A stretch of DNA of 64,000 nt from NCBI RefSeq assembly GCF_012939995.1, contig NZ_SPMZ01000016.1, forward strand, positions 119,752 through 183,751, read 5' to 3'. Of this stretch, positions 40,631 to 49,485 are shown piece after piece; positions within the stretch are counted from its first letter, which is position 1; each line of letters starts with the position of its first letter. Under the pieces are notes generated by a model that worked only from the letters and a program-made list of their open reading frames with translations, did no database searches and was not told where the DNA came from. The position numbers were made by a program, and so were the translations under genes. This DNA is from Candidatus Competibacter phosphatis (GTDB lineage: Bacteria > Pseudomonadota > Gammaproteobacteria > Competibacterales > Competibacteraceae).

Positions 40631-41650
40631 GGAGCCATATGCGTCGATCTCCTCGCGCAAATCTAATCGTGACTGCCGAAGATAATCTTCGATATTGACA
40701 GACTCTCCTGCGAGAATTCTGGCATAGATTGATTTCATCACATCAAGCGGTGTGTCTTTGTTGAGAAGGCGAAATGACGAAGCGGCGACATATTCAGGCA
40801 ACGCTTCAAATGCCATCCAGCGGCGACCTTCTTGCTCCGCAACCTGCCCCGTGGTGTTTGAACCGCAGAAAATATCCACAACGAGGTCATCCGGCTCTGT
40901 GAGCATCCGAATGAAGAACTCCGGCAACTTCGCCGGGAAGCGCGCCGGATGGCTCTTGATCCCTACCGCTTTGCAGCCGGACAGGTACTGGCCGTTGGAT
41001 TCCGAGTTGGAAATCTGGAGCAGGTTTGGCGGGATGGCTCCTCCGTTGTCCTTTGAGAACCCCTTACCGATGTCGTGCCCAGAGGGGCGGACCTTGGGCG
41101 TGTAGAACTTGTCCGGGTCCTCAATTAGTTTCTTCATGCGGTCGCTGTAAGGGGCGAGGACCTTGGTGATATCGGACTTCGGCCACTCGGTCTTGCCGAA
41201 CCACCACACCGTGTTGATCGAGTCCTTCACGCGTAACTTGCGCTTATTCACCCACTCAATCGGGCTTGGTAGCTTCGAGGGGTTGAACCAATAAAAATCC
41301 TCGGCGAGGAAGAAGCCCAGTTCATCGACCATGCGGATGAGGACGCGGAAGTTGTAGAGGCTGCGGGTAGGGAGGCCCTTCATGTAAGCCCCGCCGAAGT
41401 CAACAACGAAGCTGCCGTCATCGCGCAGCTTGCGGTGGGCGATCCGCCCAAACTCCAGGAACCAGTCAATGTACTCGTGCTGGTCGAGGTTCCCGTATTC
41501 CTTCTGACGCTGTAGGGCGAAGGGCGGACTGGTGATGACGAGGTTCACGCTTCCGTCTGGCAGCTCCTCCAGCAGCTCCCGCGAATCTCCGATAAATGCG
41601 GCCCCCTTGGACGTGTAGTAAGCGGGCGCGGTCTTCGTCGTCATCAGCAT
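40628..41650 (-). CDS. DNA methyltransferase of a PvuII-type system
   Basis: A 340-residue beta-class (N4-cytosine type) DNA methyltransferase. Motif IV TSPPFALQRQKEYGN comes near the N-terminus (about residue 41) and the SAM motif FCGSNTTG near residue 255, the circular order known for M.PvuII. The text closely matches what I recall of M.PvuII, so CAGCTG modification is likely. Starts at 41650 and 41644 are both possible. Its stop codon lies in repeat copy A. Divergent from the controller and nuclease. Confidence 0.92.
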   Translation of the reverse strand: MLMTTKTAPAYYTSKGAAFIGDSRELLEELPDGSVNLVITSPPFALQRQKEYGNLDQHEYIDWFLEFGRIAHRKLRDDGSFVVDFGGAYMKGLPTRSLYNFRVLIRMVDELGFFLAEDFYWFNPSKLPSPIEWVNKRKLRVKDSINTVWWFGKTEWPKSDITKVLAPYSDRMKKLIEDPDKFYTPKVRPSGHDIGKGFSKDNGGAIPPNLLQISNSESNGQYLSGCKAVGIKSHPARFPAKLPEFFIRMLTEPDDLVVDIFCGSNTTGQVAEQEGRRWMAFEALPEYVAASSFRLLNKDTPLDVMKSIYARILAGESVNIEDYLRQSRLDLREEIDAYGS

Positions 41651-41658
41651 AAAGTGCT

Positions 41659-41683
41659 ACTCAAAGTCTGTAGATTCATTGTC
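41659..41683. promoter_or_regulatory. C-box operator of the RM controller
   Basis: Two half-sites, ACTCAAAGT and ATTCATTGT, are separated by CTGTAG in the 56-base gap between the divergent methyltransferase and controller genes. This matches the spacing style of C-protein boxes in PvuII-type systems. CATTAT (41694-41699) just downstream could be the -10 box of a leaderless controller mRNA beginning near the GTG at 41707. Confidence 0.65.
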
Positions 41684-41706
41684 ATCATGCGCCCATTATC
41701 CAGCGC

Positions 41707-41943
41707 GTGAACAAGAAGTTAAAGCCATCAGCCACAAGAAAGCATTTCGCTCTCAATCTGAGAAAGACGCGGGAGCGGCTCGGCCTGTCTCAAGAGGCGC
41801 TGGCCGATGCCGCGGGCCTCCATCGAACCTACGTGGGTTCCGTGGAGCGCGGGGAGCGGAATATCTCCATCGACAACATTGAGCGGTTGGCAGCGGCACT
41901 TGGGGTTTCTCCAGCGTCCCTACTGGCGGAAGCGAAGCAGTGA
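41707..41943 (+). CDS. C (controller) protein of the PvuII-type RM system
   Basis: This 78-residue XRE-family helix-turn-helix regulator has [20 protein letters not shown] and the turn region of the second helix. GTG start at 41707; the close -10 box suggests a leaderless transcript. In PvuII-type systems the C protein delays nuclease synthesis until the host DNA is methylated. Its stop overlaps the nuclease start (GTGA). Confidence 0.92.
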   Translation: MNKKLKPSATRKHFALNLRKTRERLGLSQEALADAAGLHRTYVGSVERGERNISIDNIERLAAALGVSPASLLAEAKQ

Positions 41944-42464
41944 CCTTGACCCCGCACGACGATTACGCGCGCCTTCTCGAAATCTGGCCCGCCGTCCAGG
42001 AGTATCAAGCCCTTGCCACGAAGCACGGGATTCATGACATCTTTCAGGACAACGGCGGAAAGCTGCTTCAGGTCCTCTTGCTGATGGGTCTGACGATCCT
42101 TCCGGGCCGCGAGGGTAATGATGCGGTGGACGCCTCCGGGCGAGAGTATGAACTGAAGTCGGTCAATATCGAACTGACCAAAGGATTCTCGACCCATCAC
42201 CACATGAACCCGAGCATTATCGCCAAATATCGGCAAGTGCCTTGGGTTTTTGCCATCTACCGACACATCGTGTTACAGGCGGTGTACCTGCTCGAACCGG
42301 CTGACCTTGAGTTCTACTTCACGAAGTGGGAACAGAAGTGGCATGCGGACGGCGGGAAGGACATTAACAACCCGAAGATTCCGGCTGTCCATGTGATGGA
42401 GCACGGGAAGCTGCTTCATGGTGAACCGCCAATTCTCAGTGTACGTCGCAAGCATGGCGCCTAA
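41940..42464 (+). CDS. PvuII-type restriction endonuclease
   Basis: This 174-residue type II endonuclease is closely similar to R.PvuII (157 residues). It has [20 protein letters not shown] and [10 protein letters not shown]. The active-site [11 protein letters not shown] follows with the catalytic Glu and Lys, then [10 protein letters not shown] with the DNA-contact histidines, and [15 protein letters not shown] cutting is therefore predicted. GTG start overlaps the controller stop. The stop codon lies in CCTAAC of repeat copy D. Confidence 0.93.
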   Translation: MTLTPHDDYARLLEIWPAVQEYQALATKHGIHDIFQDNGGKLLQVLLLMGLTILPGREGNDAVDASGREYELKSVNIELTKGFSTHHHMNPSIIAKYRQVPWVFAIYRHIVLQAVYLLEPADLEFYFTKWEQKWHADGGKDINNPKIPAVHVMEHGKLLHGEPPILSVRRKHGA

Positions 42465-42503
42465 CGGAGCGGCGGATAAGCTGTGAGGGCGTAAAATCTA
42501 GGC
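42459..42503 (-). repeat. Short attC-like site, copy D
   Basis: Read on the minus strand it runs from GCCTAGA, at the stop of the GNAT fragment, to GTTAGGC, a perfect match to the attC core GTTRRRY. The two ends are complementary (GCCTA / TAGGC). At 45 bp it is shorter than most attC sites. It shares TAACGGAGCGGCGG with copy B. Together with copy A it bounds the PvuII-type module. Confidence 0.6.
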
Positions 42504-42740
42504 GGCGGTTTGCAGTGACAGGCAGTAGAACTTGGTGTCTACCGACATGATCGGGAACGAGCCAGGTAAGTCTAATTTCGCGATTTGGAGAAAGCCGTTC
42601 TTCTCATAGAATCTGTGTGCGGCAAGGAACTGCTCCGTGGTGCCAAGATAGACACGCCTGAGTTGCTTCTCTCCAGCCCACTTCAGCAACTCTTGGAACA
42701 GGCGTTGCGCCACCCCGTGCTCCCTTTGGGTCAACCTGCT
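42498..42740 (-). pseudogene. GNAT acetyltransferase, C-terminal fragment
   Basis: The last 80 or so codons read as a GNAT protein C-terminus: HGVAQRLFQELLKWAGEKQL, then YLGTTEQFLAAHRFYEKNGF and SVDTKFYCL. The N-terminal half of the fold is missing. The in-frame extension up to 42830 does not look like family sequence. Lies directly next to attC-like site D, as a cassette gene would. Confidence 0.7.
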
Positions 42741-42957
42741 CAGTTGCAAGGCTATCGATAGCGCCTGGGAGTCTTGGCAACGCGTTTGGGCGTTTCTCCT
42801 CCAGCACGCCACGGATATCTCCATCGCCACAACCCCGACCGGCGAAGTCGCGCGGAACGGCGTTTATACTTACAAGCGATCACCCAACCCGTCGCTACCC
42901 GCGCGAACCGGCCGCCGCTCCGCGTGCTTGCCGGTTTTGCCGCCGGAGACCCGCCGC

Positions 42958-44058
42958 ATGAATACCGTCGATTCGTCCCCCGCCCTGTCCGAACCGGTGC
43001 GAACCGCCTTGCGGCTGGTGATCGTCGGTTCGCTGCTGCTCGCCGTGCTGTACATCCTGCGACCGTTTCTGCCCAGCCTGCTGTGGAGCGCGTTCATCGT
43101 GATTTCGGTATGGCCGGGGCTGGCTTGGTTGCGGCAGCGTTTTCGCTGGAACCGGCTGGCCTGCACGTTGCTGTTGGCGTCGATGCTGATCGGGGTGCTG
43201 ATCGGGCCGCTGCTGACCGGCATCACCGCGCTCGTCACTCATGGCGAAACGCTGGTGACCGATATTAAGGCCGCCGTCGAAAAGATTCCCGACGAGCCGC
43301 CGGCGATGTTGGCGGATTTGCCGCTGGTCGGTTCCGGGCTAGCGAAACAATGGCGGGAAGCCGTCAACGATACCCAAAGCCTGCGGACGCGGCTCGCGCC
43401 GAAACTACAGAAGGGCAGCCACTGGCTGCTTCAGCAAATCGGCTCGATAGGCACGCTGTTTCTGCAATTGTTGCTGGTGGTGGTGTTCTCGCTGGTGTTC
43501 TATGTCAACGGAACTACCCTGGATGCGCTCACCGAACGGATCGCCCACCGCATCGGCGGAGCACAGGCGCTTCAGGCCCGCGACCAGGCACGGCAGGCCA
43601 TTCGCTCGGTGGCGCTCGGGGTGGTACTGACCGCCATCATTCAGTCAGCCCTGGCGCTGCTGGGCTTGTTGCTGATCGGTGTGCCACTAGCGGTGCTGAT
43701 CACCTTCATTTGCTTTCTGCTGGCCATCGCCCAGATCGGCGCGGCGCTGCCATTGCTGGTGGTGGCGGGCTGGTTGTACTGGGGGCAGGGCGAAACCGGT
43801 TGGGCGCTGTTCATGGCCGGCTGGGGCTTGTTGGTGGTGGGTGGGCTGGACAATATTTTGCGTCCCCTACTCATCACGCGCGGCATTCGCATGCCGCTGA
43901 CCCTCGTGTTTACCGGAGTGATCGGTGGCCTGCTGGCGTTTGGCCTGATCGGTGTATTTCTGGGGCCGACCCTGGTGGCGATCGCCCATACTCTGCTGCT
44001 GGCTTGGCTTCAGGAGTCTTCCAACCCGGAACCTCCCGTTCCAGCCACGCCCCAGTGA
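42958..44058 (+). CDS. AI-2E family transporter (UPF0118)
   Basis: This 366-residue inner-membrane protein of the AI-2E/PerM family has about seven hydrophobic segments. The soluble region between the early and late helices spans about residues 90-160. The family signature region QIGAALPLLVVAGWLY is followed by GGLDNILRPLLITRGI and FGLIGVFLGPTLVAIAHTLL. Substrates vary (autoinducer-2, Na+, or unknown). ATG at 42958 is chosen; it is first of four co-oriented genes. Confidence 0.9.
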   Translation: MNTVDSSPALSEPVRTALRLVIVGSLLLAVLYILRPFLPSLLWSAFIVISVWPGLAWLRQRFRWNRLACTLLLASMLIGVLIGPLLTGITALVTHGETLVTDIKAAVEKIPDEPPAMLADLPLVGSGLAKQWREAVNDTQSLRTRLAPKLQKGSHWLLQQIGSIGTLFLQLLLVVVFSLVFYVNGTTLDALTERIAHRIGGAQALQARDQARQAIRSVALGVVLTAIIQSALALLGLLLIGVPLAVLITFICFLLAIAQIGAALPLLVVAGWLYWGQGETGWALFMAGWGLLVVGGLDNILRPLLITRGIRMPLTLVFTGVIGGLLAFGLIGVFLGPTLVAIAHTLLLAWLQESSNPEPPVPATPQ

Positions 44059-44067
44059 GCGCGCCCC

Positions 44068-45411
44068 ATGCTGCTTGATCCGTTCAGAATCCTCGGCGCC
44101 GCGCTGCTGGCCACGCTGGCGATGACCTCGTTGCTGATCGGCGTGGTGATCGGGCTGTACGGCCGGCCGTCGCGGCGGACCAACGCCATCATCATGGCCT
44201 TCGGCACCGGCGCGCTGATCCAGGCGCTGGCGCTGGAACTGGCATTCGAGGGCGCGGAGCGCCTGATCGAAGAGGCTCACCTGAGCGGTCTGGTCAGTTG
44301 GTGCTGGGTCGCGGCCGGCTTCGTGCTGGGCGGCGTGCTGTATTCCCTGGGCAACCACTGGCTGGACGATTACGGCGCCGCCCTGCGCCATCCGGCGCTG
44401 ACCAAGCTGTACCTGCTGCGCCAGAAGCGGGAACGATCGGCCGATTTGCTGGGCCGGTTGGCGCGAGTGGATTTGCTGTGCTCGCTACCGCCCGAGGAGA
44501 TGGAAGAGGTGCTGCTGTGCGTCCAACCGGTGCATGTCGCGGCCGGCGAAACCATCTTTCGGCAGGGCGATACCGGCGATGCGTTGTATCTGATCGATCA
44601 GGGCGAGGTGGCGGTGCTGGTCAACGATTCGGCCTCCAATACATCCACCGCGCCGAACGCGGTACCACTGGCACGGTTGGCGGCCGGCCAGTCGTTCGGA
44701 GAAACCGCGCTGCTGACCGGCGAACCGCGCACCGCCACCGTTACCGCCATCACCGACGTCGCGCTGCTGAAAATCGGCAAGGAGCATTTCGACGAGCTGC
44801 TCGACGAATCGCCCCGCCTGCGCCAAGCGGTCGAAACCCTGAACTCGCAACGCCTGCTGCAAAACGTCGCCACCCTGCGCGAGCGACCTGACGCCGCGGC
44901 CTGGCAAAAAATCGCGCTGGCCAACGTGCAGCGTCTGAGCCGTAAGGAACAGGACGTGCTGCTGGCCAAACAGGTGGCCACCGGTTCGCCGCTGGCGCTG
45001 TTTCTCGGCGCCACGCTGGATGGCATCCCGGCATCGGTGGTCATCGGCGCCAACTTCGAAACGCTGGATGCCTTCCGCTTCACCTTCCTGGTGGCGATTT
45101 TCCTGTCGAGCGTGCCGGAAGCGATCGGCAGCACGCTGGGCATGCGGCAGGCCGGCTTCGGCACACGACGAATTTTCACCCTCTGGAGCCTGCTGGTGCT
45201 GGCGGCAACGCTGGCGGGAGGACTGAGCAGCGCCTTTCTCGCCGAGGCGTCGCCGGTGCTGCTCACCGTGATCGGCGCCATCGCCGGCGGCGGCATTCTG
45301 GCCATGGTGTCGTCGGTGATGATGCCGGAAGCCTACGAGGACGGCGGGCCGGCCGTGGGGCTGGCGACCATCGCCGGTTTTCTGGTCGCCTTCCTGTTCG
45401 CCTTCGTCTAG
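44068..45411 (+). CDS. ZIP-like membrane protein with inserted cyclic-nucleotide-binding domain
   Basis: This 447-residue protein has three N-terminal hydrophobic segments (about 5-27, 39-62 and 75-92) and a soluble linker. A cNMP-binding domain follows at about 140-250, with the phosphate-binding cassette FGETALLTGEPRTATV including its key Arg. Five further membrane segments end the protein. The late helices show LDGIPASVVIGA and SSVPEAIGSTLGM, which align in layout with ZIP metal-transporter helices IV and V, but the usual metal-binding His residues are missing. It may be a nucleotide-gated transporter or sensor. No function is proven. Good ribosome-binding site not seen. Confidence 0.75.
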   Translation: MLLDPFRILGAALLATLAMTSLLIGVVIGLYGRPSRRTNAIIMAFGTGALIQALALELAFEGAERLIEEAHLSGLVSWCWVAAGFVLGGVLYSLGNHWLDDYGAALRHPALTKLYLLRQKRERSADLLGRLARVDLLCSLPPEEMEEVLLCVQPVHVAAGETIFRQGDTGDALYLIDQGEVAVLVNDSASNTSTAPNAVPLARLAAGQSFGETALLTGEPRTATVTAITDVALLKIGKEHFDELLDESPRLRQAVETLNSQRLLQNVATLRERPDAAAWQKIALANVQRLSRKEQDVLLAKQVATGSPLALFLGATLDGIPASVVIGANFETLDAFRFTFLVAIFLSSVPEAIGSTLGMRQAGFGTRRIFTLWSLLVLAATLAGGLSSAFLAEASPVLLTVIGAIAGGGILAMVSSVMMPEAYEDGGPAVGLATIAGFLVAFLFAFV

Positions 45412-45421
45412 CGGCCGACCC

Positions 45422-46210
45422 ATGACCTCCAGAATCCGTTTCGTGCACCGCCTGGGGCTGTGGCGCTCCGTGCTGATGTACCACGCCATCCCGCTGCGCC
45501 GGCGCCGGCTGACCCGGTTCTACGCCCAGTTCATCCAGTCGGGCGATCTGTGCTTCGACATCGGCGCCCATGTCGGCAGCCGATTGCGGGCCTGGACACC
45601 GCTGGGCGCTCGCATCCTCGCCGTGGAACCGCAACCGGAGTGCATGGCCCTGCTGCGCCGCTGGTACGGCGATTTGGCGCACATCACCCTGATCGAGCAG
45701 GCAGTCGGCGCCGCGCCCGGCGTTGCCGAGCTGTTGGTCAGTGCCCGAACGCCGACCGTGACCAGCCTGTCGCCGGCTTGGATCGCGGCGGTCCGGCGGG
45801 ATCGTGGGTTTGCTGGCGTGCGCTGGGATGAGCGGGTTCCGGTCACGGTGACCACGTTGGATCAACTGATCGCCGAGCACGGCCTGCCGGCGTTCTGCAA
45901 GATCGATGTCGAGGGATATGAACTGGAGGTACTGAAGGGGCTGTCGCAACCCATTCCGGCCCTTTCCTTCGAGTACGTCCCGGCCTGTCTGGAGCTGGCG
46001 CGGGATTGCGTGACTTATCTGGCCCGACTCGGGCCGTACCGATTCAACGGGTCGGTCGGAGAGGCGCAGCGCTTGCGGTCGGAAGAATGGCTGGACGCTG
46101 CGCCACTGCTCGAATGGCTCGCCGCCGTGGCCCGGACCGGCCGATCCGGGGATATTTACGCGCGCCTTGACCCGGTCGCGGGCAACCACAGGGAGCCAGA
46201 CAACGCATGA
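45422..46210 (+). CDS. FkbM-family methyltransferase
   Basis: This 262-residue SAM-dependent methyltransferase has GDLCFDIGAHVGSRLRAW (motif I, about residue 41), ILAVEPQPECMALLRRWY, and KIDVEGYELEVLKGL, the FkbM signature. Substrates of the family are diverse: sugars, lipids, polyketides. It lies between the ZIP-cNMP gene and a RibD-type gene, whose start it overlaps by 4 bases (ATGA). Confidence 0.9.
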   Translation: MTSRIRFVHRLGLWRSVLMYHAIPLRRRRLTRFYAQFIQSGDLCFDIGAHVGSRLRAWTPLGARILAVEPQPECMALLRRWYGDLAHITLIEQAVGAAPGVAELLVSARTPTVTSLSPAWIAAVRRDRGFAGVRWDERVPVTVTTLDQLIAEHGLPAFCKIDVEGYELEVLKGLSQPIPALSFEYVPACLELARDCVTYLARLGPYRFNGSVGEAQRLRSEEWLDAAPLLEWLAAVARTGRSGDIYARLDPVAGNHREPDNA

Positions 46211-47118
46211 TCGCTCAACGGCAAGGTACCGAACATCCTCTCGACCCGGAACAAGTCTGGTTGCTGCTGCTGAAACTGCGTCGCACGGCTCGGACGCTAT
46301 CGATGGTTCCCGGCTGCTTCGGTTTGGGGCTGGATGCCGGACAGCCAGCCATCTTGTCGGCCGACGATCCCGCCGCCTGGGTCATCGTGCACGCTGACGG
46401 TTCCTGGATTGCCAGGATGCCGATGAGCGAAACCGGCGCGGAATTACTGGATCTTTATCTGCCGGTCGCCTTGGTGGGTCGGAGTCGACCGCTGACGGTG
46501 GCGCATCTCGGCCAAAGCCTGGACGGGCGCATCGCCACCACGAACGGCGCGTCCTGTCACATCAACGGCCCCGAGAACCTGACGCACCTGCACCGGATGC
46601 GCGCGCTGTGCGATGCGATCGTCGTTGGCGCCGGCACCGTGGAATGCGACGATCCGCAACTGACCACCCGCCGGGTTGCCGGCCCGCATCCGGTACGCGT
46701 GGTGCTCGACCCTCGCCGCCGCCTCGCGGCCGGGCATGGCCTGTTCCAAGATCGAGCCGCCCCGACCCTGCTGGTCTGCGACGAAGCGCTGACTGATCGA
46801 CCAGGACCGGATCATGTCGAGATAATCGGCGTGCCTCGCACTGACCAGGGCCTGCATCTCTCGGAAATCGTGCGGTACCTGCACGCATGTGGCCTGTACG
46901 GCATTTTCATCGAAGGCGGCGGCCTGACCGTGTCGGCCTTCTTGCAGGCGGGTTTGCTGGATCGCTTGCAGATTGCGGTGGCGCCATTGATCATCGGTTC
47001 CGGCCGACCGGGCATCACCTTGCCGGCGATCGAGGATTTATCCCAGGGATTGCGTCCTCGCCACCGCCGCTACGCGATGGGCGAGGACGTGTTGTTCGAC
47101 TGCCGGTTAGGCCCCTGA
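46207..47118 (+). CDS. RibD C-terminal-type reductase
   Basis: This 303-residue protein has about 95 N-terminal residues of unassigned fold. A dihydrofolate-reductase-like RibD_C domain follows: HLGQSLDGRIATTNG, INGPENLTHLHRMRALCDA, VGAGTVECDDPQLTTR and the C-terminal IFIEGGGLTVSAFLQAGL. It lacks the RibD deaminase half. It could reduce a riboflavin-precursor pyrimidine or a related substrate. The FkbM-RibD overlap suggests co-expression. Confidence 0.85.
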   Translation: MIAQRQGTEHPLDPEQVWLLLLKLRRTARTLSMVPGCFGLGLDAGQPAILSADDPAAWVIVHADGSWIARMPMSETGAELLDLYLPVALVGRSRPLTVAHLGQSLDGRIATTNGASCHINGPENLTHLHRMRALCDAIVVGAGTVECDDPQLTTRRVAGPHPVRVVLDPRRRLAAGHGLFQDRAAPTLLVCDEALTDRPGPDHVEIIGVPRTDQGLHLSEIVRYLHACGLYGIFIEGGGLTVSAFLQAGLLDRLQIAVAPLIIGSGRPGITLPAIEDLSQGLRPRHRRYAMGEDVLFDCRLGP

Positions 47119-47169
47119 CCCTCAGTCTCGTTCTCGCTGGGGAGAAAGGGAGGCAAGATCGCGATCCAC

Positions 47170-48315
47170 TCAGCGCGATTCCACCGGCACCCGGAAGTTG
47201 AAGCGTAGCAAGGCGCCGCGAGTCGTCGAATCCGCGCCTTGGGTGACCAGACCGGCCACGCTGCCCTCGACGCTGTCGGCACTGGCGAGCCGGATCTTCT
47301 GGTTCTGGATTTCGCCGCTCAGCACGACTCCCTGGCGCGGGGCACTGGCGGACCCGGTGACTTCGGAACCATCACCGGCCATCAGCTTGACCGGTTCGAT
47401 CATGGAGCCCTCCGCCGAACCGTACACCATGAAGTGCGCGGCCACGAACTGCGGCGCATCCTGTGCGCAGCTTTGAAAGCGTGCCACCACCACCAGCTTG
47501 GCCCCAGTGGGTGAAGCAGTCCCGTCGCCTGGTTCGTTGGCGAGAGGCTGTCCCCACCCGGCGGAAGAAGACTGGTGCATCGCAACCTTGGAGAACCCGC
47601 TGGTCGCACCGTCCGGGCCGGTGTCGAAAAAGGCGGCCACATCGCTCACCATCGGTTGCCCGTTGCAAAAAGGCGAGCTCATGCCCGGCGGACTGTCGAT
47701 TTCGAGGCTGGCCACCCGCCCCGCCGACATGGCCGACGGAACGAGGTTCAGGGTGATGCCGGTCACCGACCGCAAACGATCATCGGCTGCGGGACACACC
47801 ACCGGATCGTCATGGCAACCGGCATCGGTTGCGACCGAATACAGCCGATCGAGGATTTGGCGACCGCGTTCCTCGCGCAGTGCGGCACACACAGCCGGAC
47901 TACTTTTGATCGTGTTGTCTTCGACATGCGCCTGTAGGGCGACCGGCACGTTCGGCGCCAGATCGGCCGGATAAGTGAATACCAAGGTACTGTCGCTTTC
48001 CACCCGCGCGGCAATCCGCAGATCCTGCTTCAACCCCCGCCCGTCCCGCACCACCACGACCGGGTCCCGATAGTTCCGCAGGCCGATGCCATGTACGACG
48101 ACCTCCTGGCCTGGACGCACAAAGGTGGGCGCGGAACCGGCGTAGAGTGCCGGGCGGATGCCCATGCAGGCCGATGTATTCGCCGCCTGGGTCGAGACCG
48201 GCGTCAATCCGACGCCCGCCAGCATCAAGCCGCCCAACAACGCTGGCAGGGTACGCCACCAGGATGGCGATGAAAGAAAGCGATGGGGGATGTAGGCGGC
48301 GGTCATGGCGGTCAT
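47170..48315 (-). CDS. Secreted protein of unknown function
   Basis: A roughly 380-residue protein with an N-terminal signal segment (LPALLGGLMLAGVGLTPVST) and a likely cleavage after STQA. The mature part is beta-rich, with IPT/Ig-like wording (PTFVRPGQEVVVHGIGLRNY) and paired cysteines (CHDDPVVCP). It is not recognised. ATGs at 48315 and 48306 are possible; an upstream ATG at 48351 lacks a ribosome-binding site. Convergent with the RibD-type gene. Confidence 0.7.
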   Translation of the reverse strand: MTAMTAAYIPHRFLSSPSWWRTLPALLGGLMLAGVGLTPVSTQAANTSACMGIRPALYAGSAPTFVRPGQEVVVHGIGLRNYRDPVVVVRDGRGLKQDLRIAARVESDSTLVFTYPADLAPNVPVALQAHVEDNTIKSSPAVCAALREERGRQILDRLYSVATDAGCHDDPVVCPAADDRLRSVTGITLNLVPSAMSAGRVASLEIDSPPGMSSPFCNGQPMVSDVAAFFDTGPDGATSGFSKVAMHQSSSAGWGQPLANEPGDGTASPTGAKLVVVARFQSCAQDAPQFVAAHFMVYGSAEGSMIEPVKLMAGDGSEVTGSASAPRQGVVLSGEIQNQKIRLASADSVEGSVAGLVTQGADSTTRGALLRFNFRVPVESR

Positions 48316-48582
48316 TCTCCCGGAGGTGATGCGCGGCAATGCCAAATACATTAGGAAGAATCATGCCATCATATCCATGCGTTTGTTTTCAAAAATTTAA
48401 AAGGATCGTTGCAACTGCTGGCCCGAACTGATCGGGTCACCATGGCCAGCCTTCTGGCGCCATTCTGGTCCGAAGTCAACCAACAAGGCTCAAAGTGAGC
48501 CGATCGGCACTCAGAGACGAAAAGAGCTCGCACGACCGGACGAAGGAATTGTTTGCCGGGTCTTTTTCAGAACGGCGCCGAT

Positions 48583-48618
48583 CAAAAAAACCCGGTGGGA
48601 CGTTGCGTCCCACCGGGG
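48583..48618 (-). terminator. Intrinsic terminator after the CBS gene
   Basis: Read on the minus strand, CCCGGTGGGACG, a 3-base CAA loop, CGTCCCACCGGG and then TTTTTTTGATC form a strong hairpin with a T tract. It lies 33 bp beyond the CBS stop. Confidence 0.9.
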
Positions 48619-48650
48619 CTATCGTAAAGCCTACAAAATCGGCTGCTATA

Positions 48651-49088
48651 TCAACCCAGAATCTCTCGCAGGTGTTCGCGGCGGTGCAAGGCCACTTCGA
48701 ATTCCTCCGCTTCCAGCGCCAAGGCGTCGCGAGCCGACACCATGCCCAACGGCCGGCCATTCTCGGCCACCGGCACATGACGGAAACCGTTTTCGTACAT
48801 CATATGCAGGGCATGTGCGAACGGTTTGTCCGGATGCACGGTCAATGGGTCGGAGGTCATCACCTCGGACAATGGGGTGACATCGGGATTAAGCCCTTCG
48901 GCGAGAACCCGAAAGAGTGCGTCGCGCTCGGTGAAGATACCCACCAAGCGACCGTGTTCCACCACCAGCAGAGCACCGACCCGGGTTTGTTTCATTACCC
49001 GGGCGGCTTCACTGACGGTGGTTTTGGCCGGTGCGGCAGTCAGAATTTTCTGGTGCTCGACAATCTTACGAAGCGTGCGATAAGGCAT
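48651..49088 (-). CDS. CBS-domain protein
   Basis: This 145-residue protein has two CBS motifs in tandem: VSEAARVMKQTRVGALLVVE (about 25-44) with GIFTERDALFRVL, and PLTVHPDKPFAHALHMMYEN with GMVSARDAL. Pairs of CBS motifs bind adenine nucleotides and regulate partners; no partner is fused here. GGAG is 7 bases before the ATG, and a strong terminator follows. Confidence 0.92.
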   Translation of the reverse strand: MPYRTLRKIVEHQKILTAAPAKTTVSEAARVMKQTRVGALLVVEHGRLVGIFTERDALFRVLAEGLNPDVTPLSEVMTSDPLTVHPDKPFAHALHMMYENGFRHVPVAENGRPLGMVSARDALALEAEEFEVALHRREHLREILG

Positions 49089-49229
49089 GGTATTTCTCCT
49101 ATTTCCAAATGAAACTCAATGGGTCTGTACTACAAAAGTCATCGCATACACAAATTGCACCATGGAAAAATGACCATTCCAGGAACAATTGATGTTGCGT
49201 TGATTGTTATTATTTGTCAGTTTCATGCA

Positions 49230-49424
49230 TCAAAATGACGCATGCGGCAGTCGGAATGCCTTGAATGCCGGTGCGAACGGTCCGTTGCTCGACGAGATAG
49301 CGCGCCAGCCATAGGAACCGCAGTGCGCGCAGCGCGCCTCGGCGGCGGTTGGCCACTGGCTGTGCGCCAGCACGGATTCCCGGGTGCAACTCAGGCACTG
49401 GATGATAGGGGTCAGTTTCGACAT
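49230..49424 (-). CDS. Tiny zinc-ribbon protein
   Basis: A 64-residue protein beginning MSKLTPIIQCLSCTRESVL with CLSC (about residue 10) and CAHC (about 32), a simple zinc ribbon. Function unknown. GAGG lies 10 bases before the ATG. Core-like GC, unlike the AT-rich DNA farther right. Confidence 0.6.
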   Translation of the reverse strand: MSKLTPIIQCLSCTRESVLAHSQWPTAAEARCAHCGSYGWRAISSSNGPFAPAFKAFRLPHASF

Positions 49425-49485
49425 GGCTCGTATCCTCAAAGGGTCGGTTGTGGGGGTTGGACGCGCACCAGGCGCTTCCAACCGG

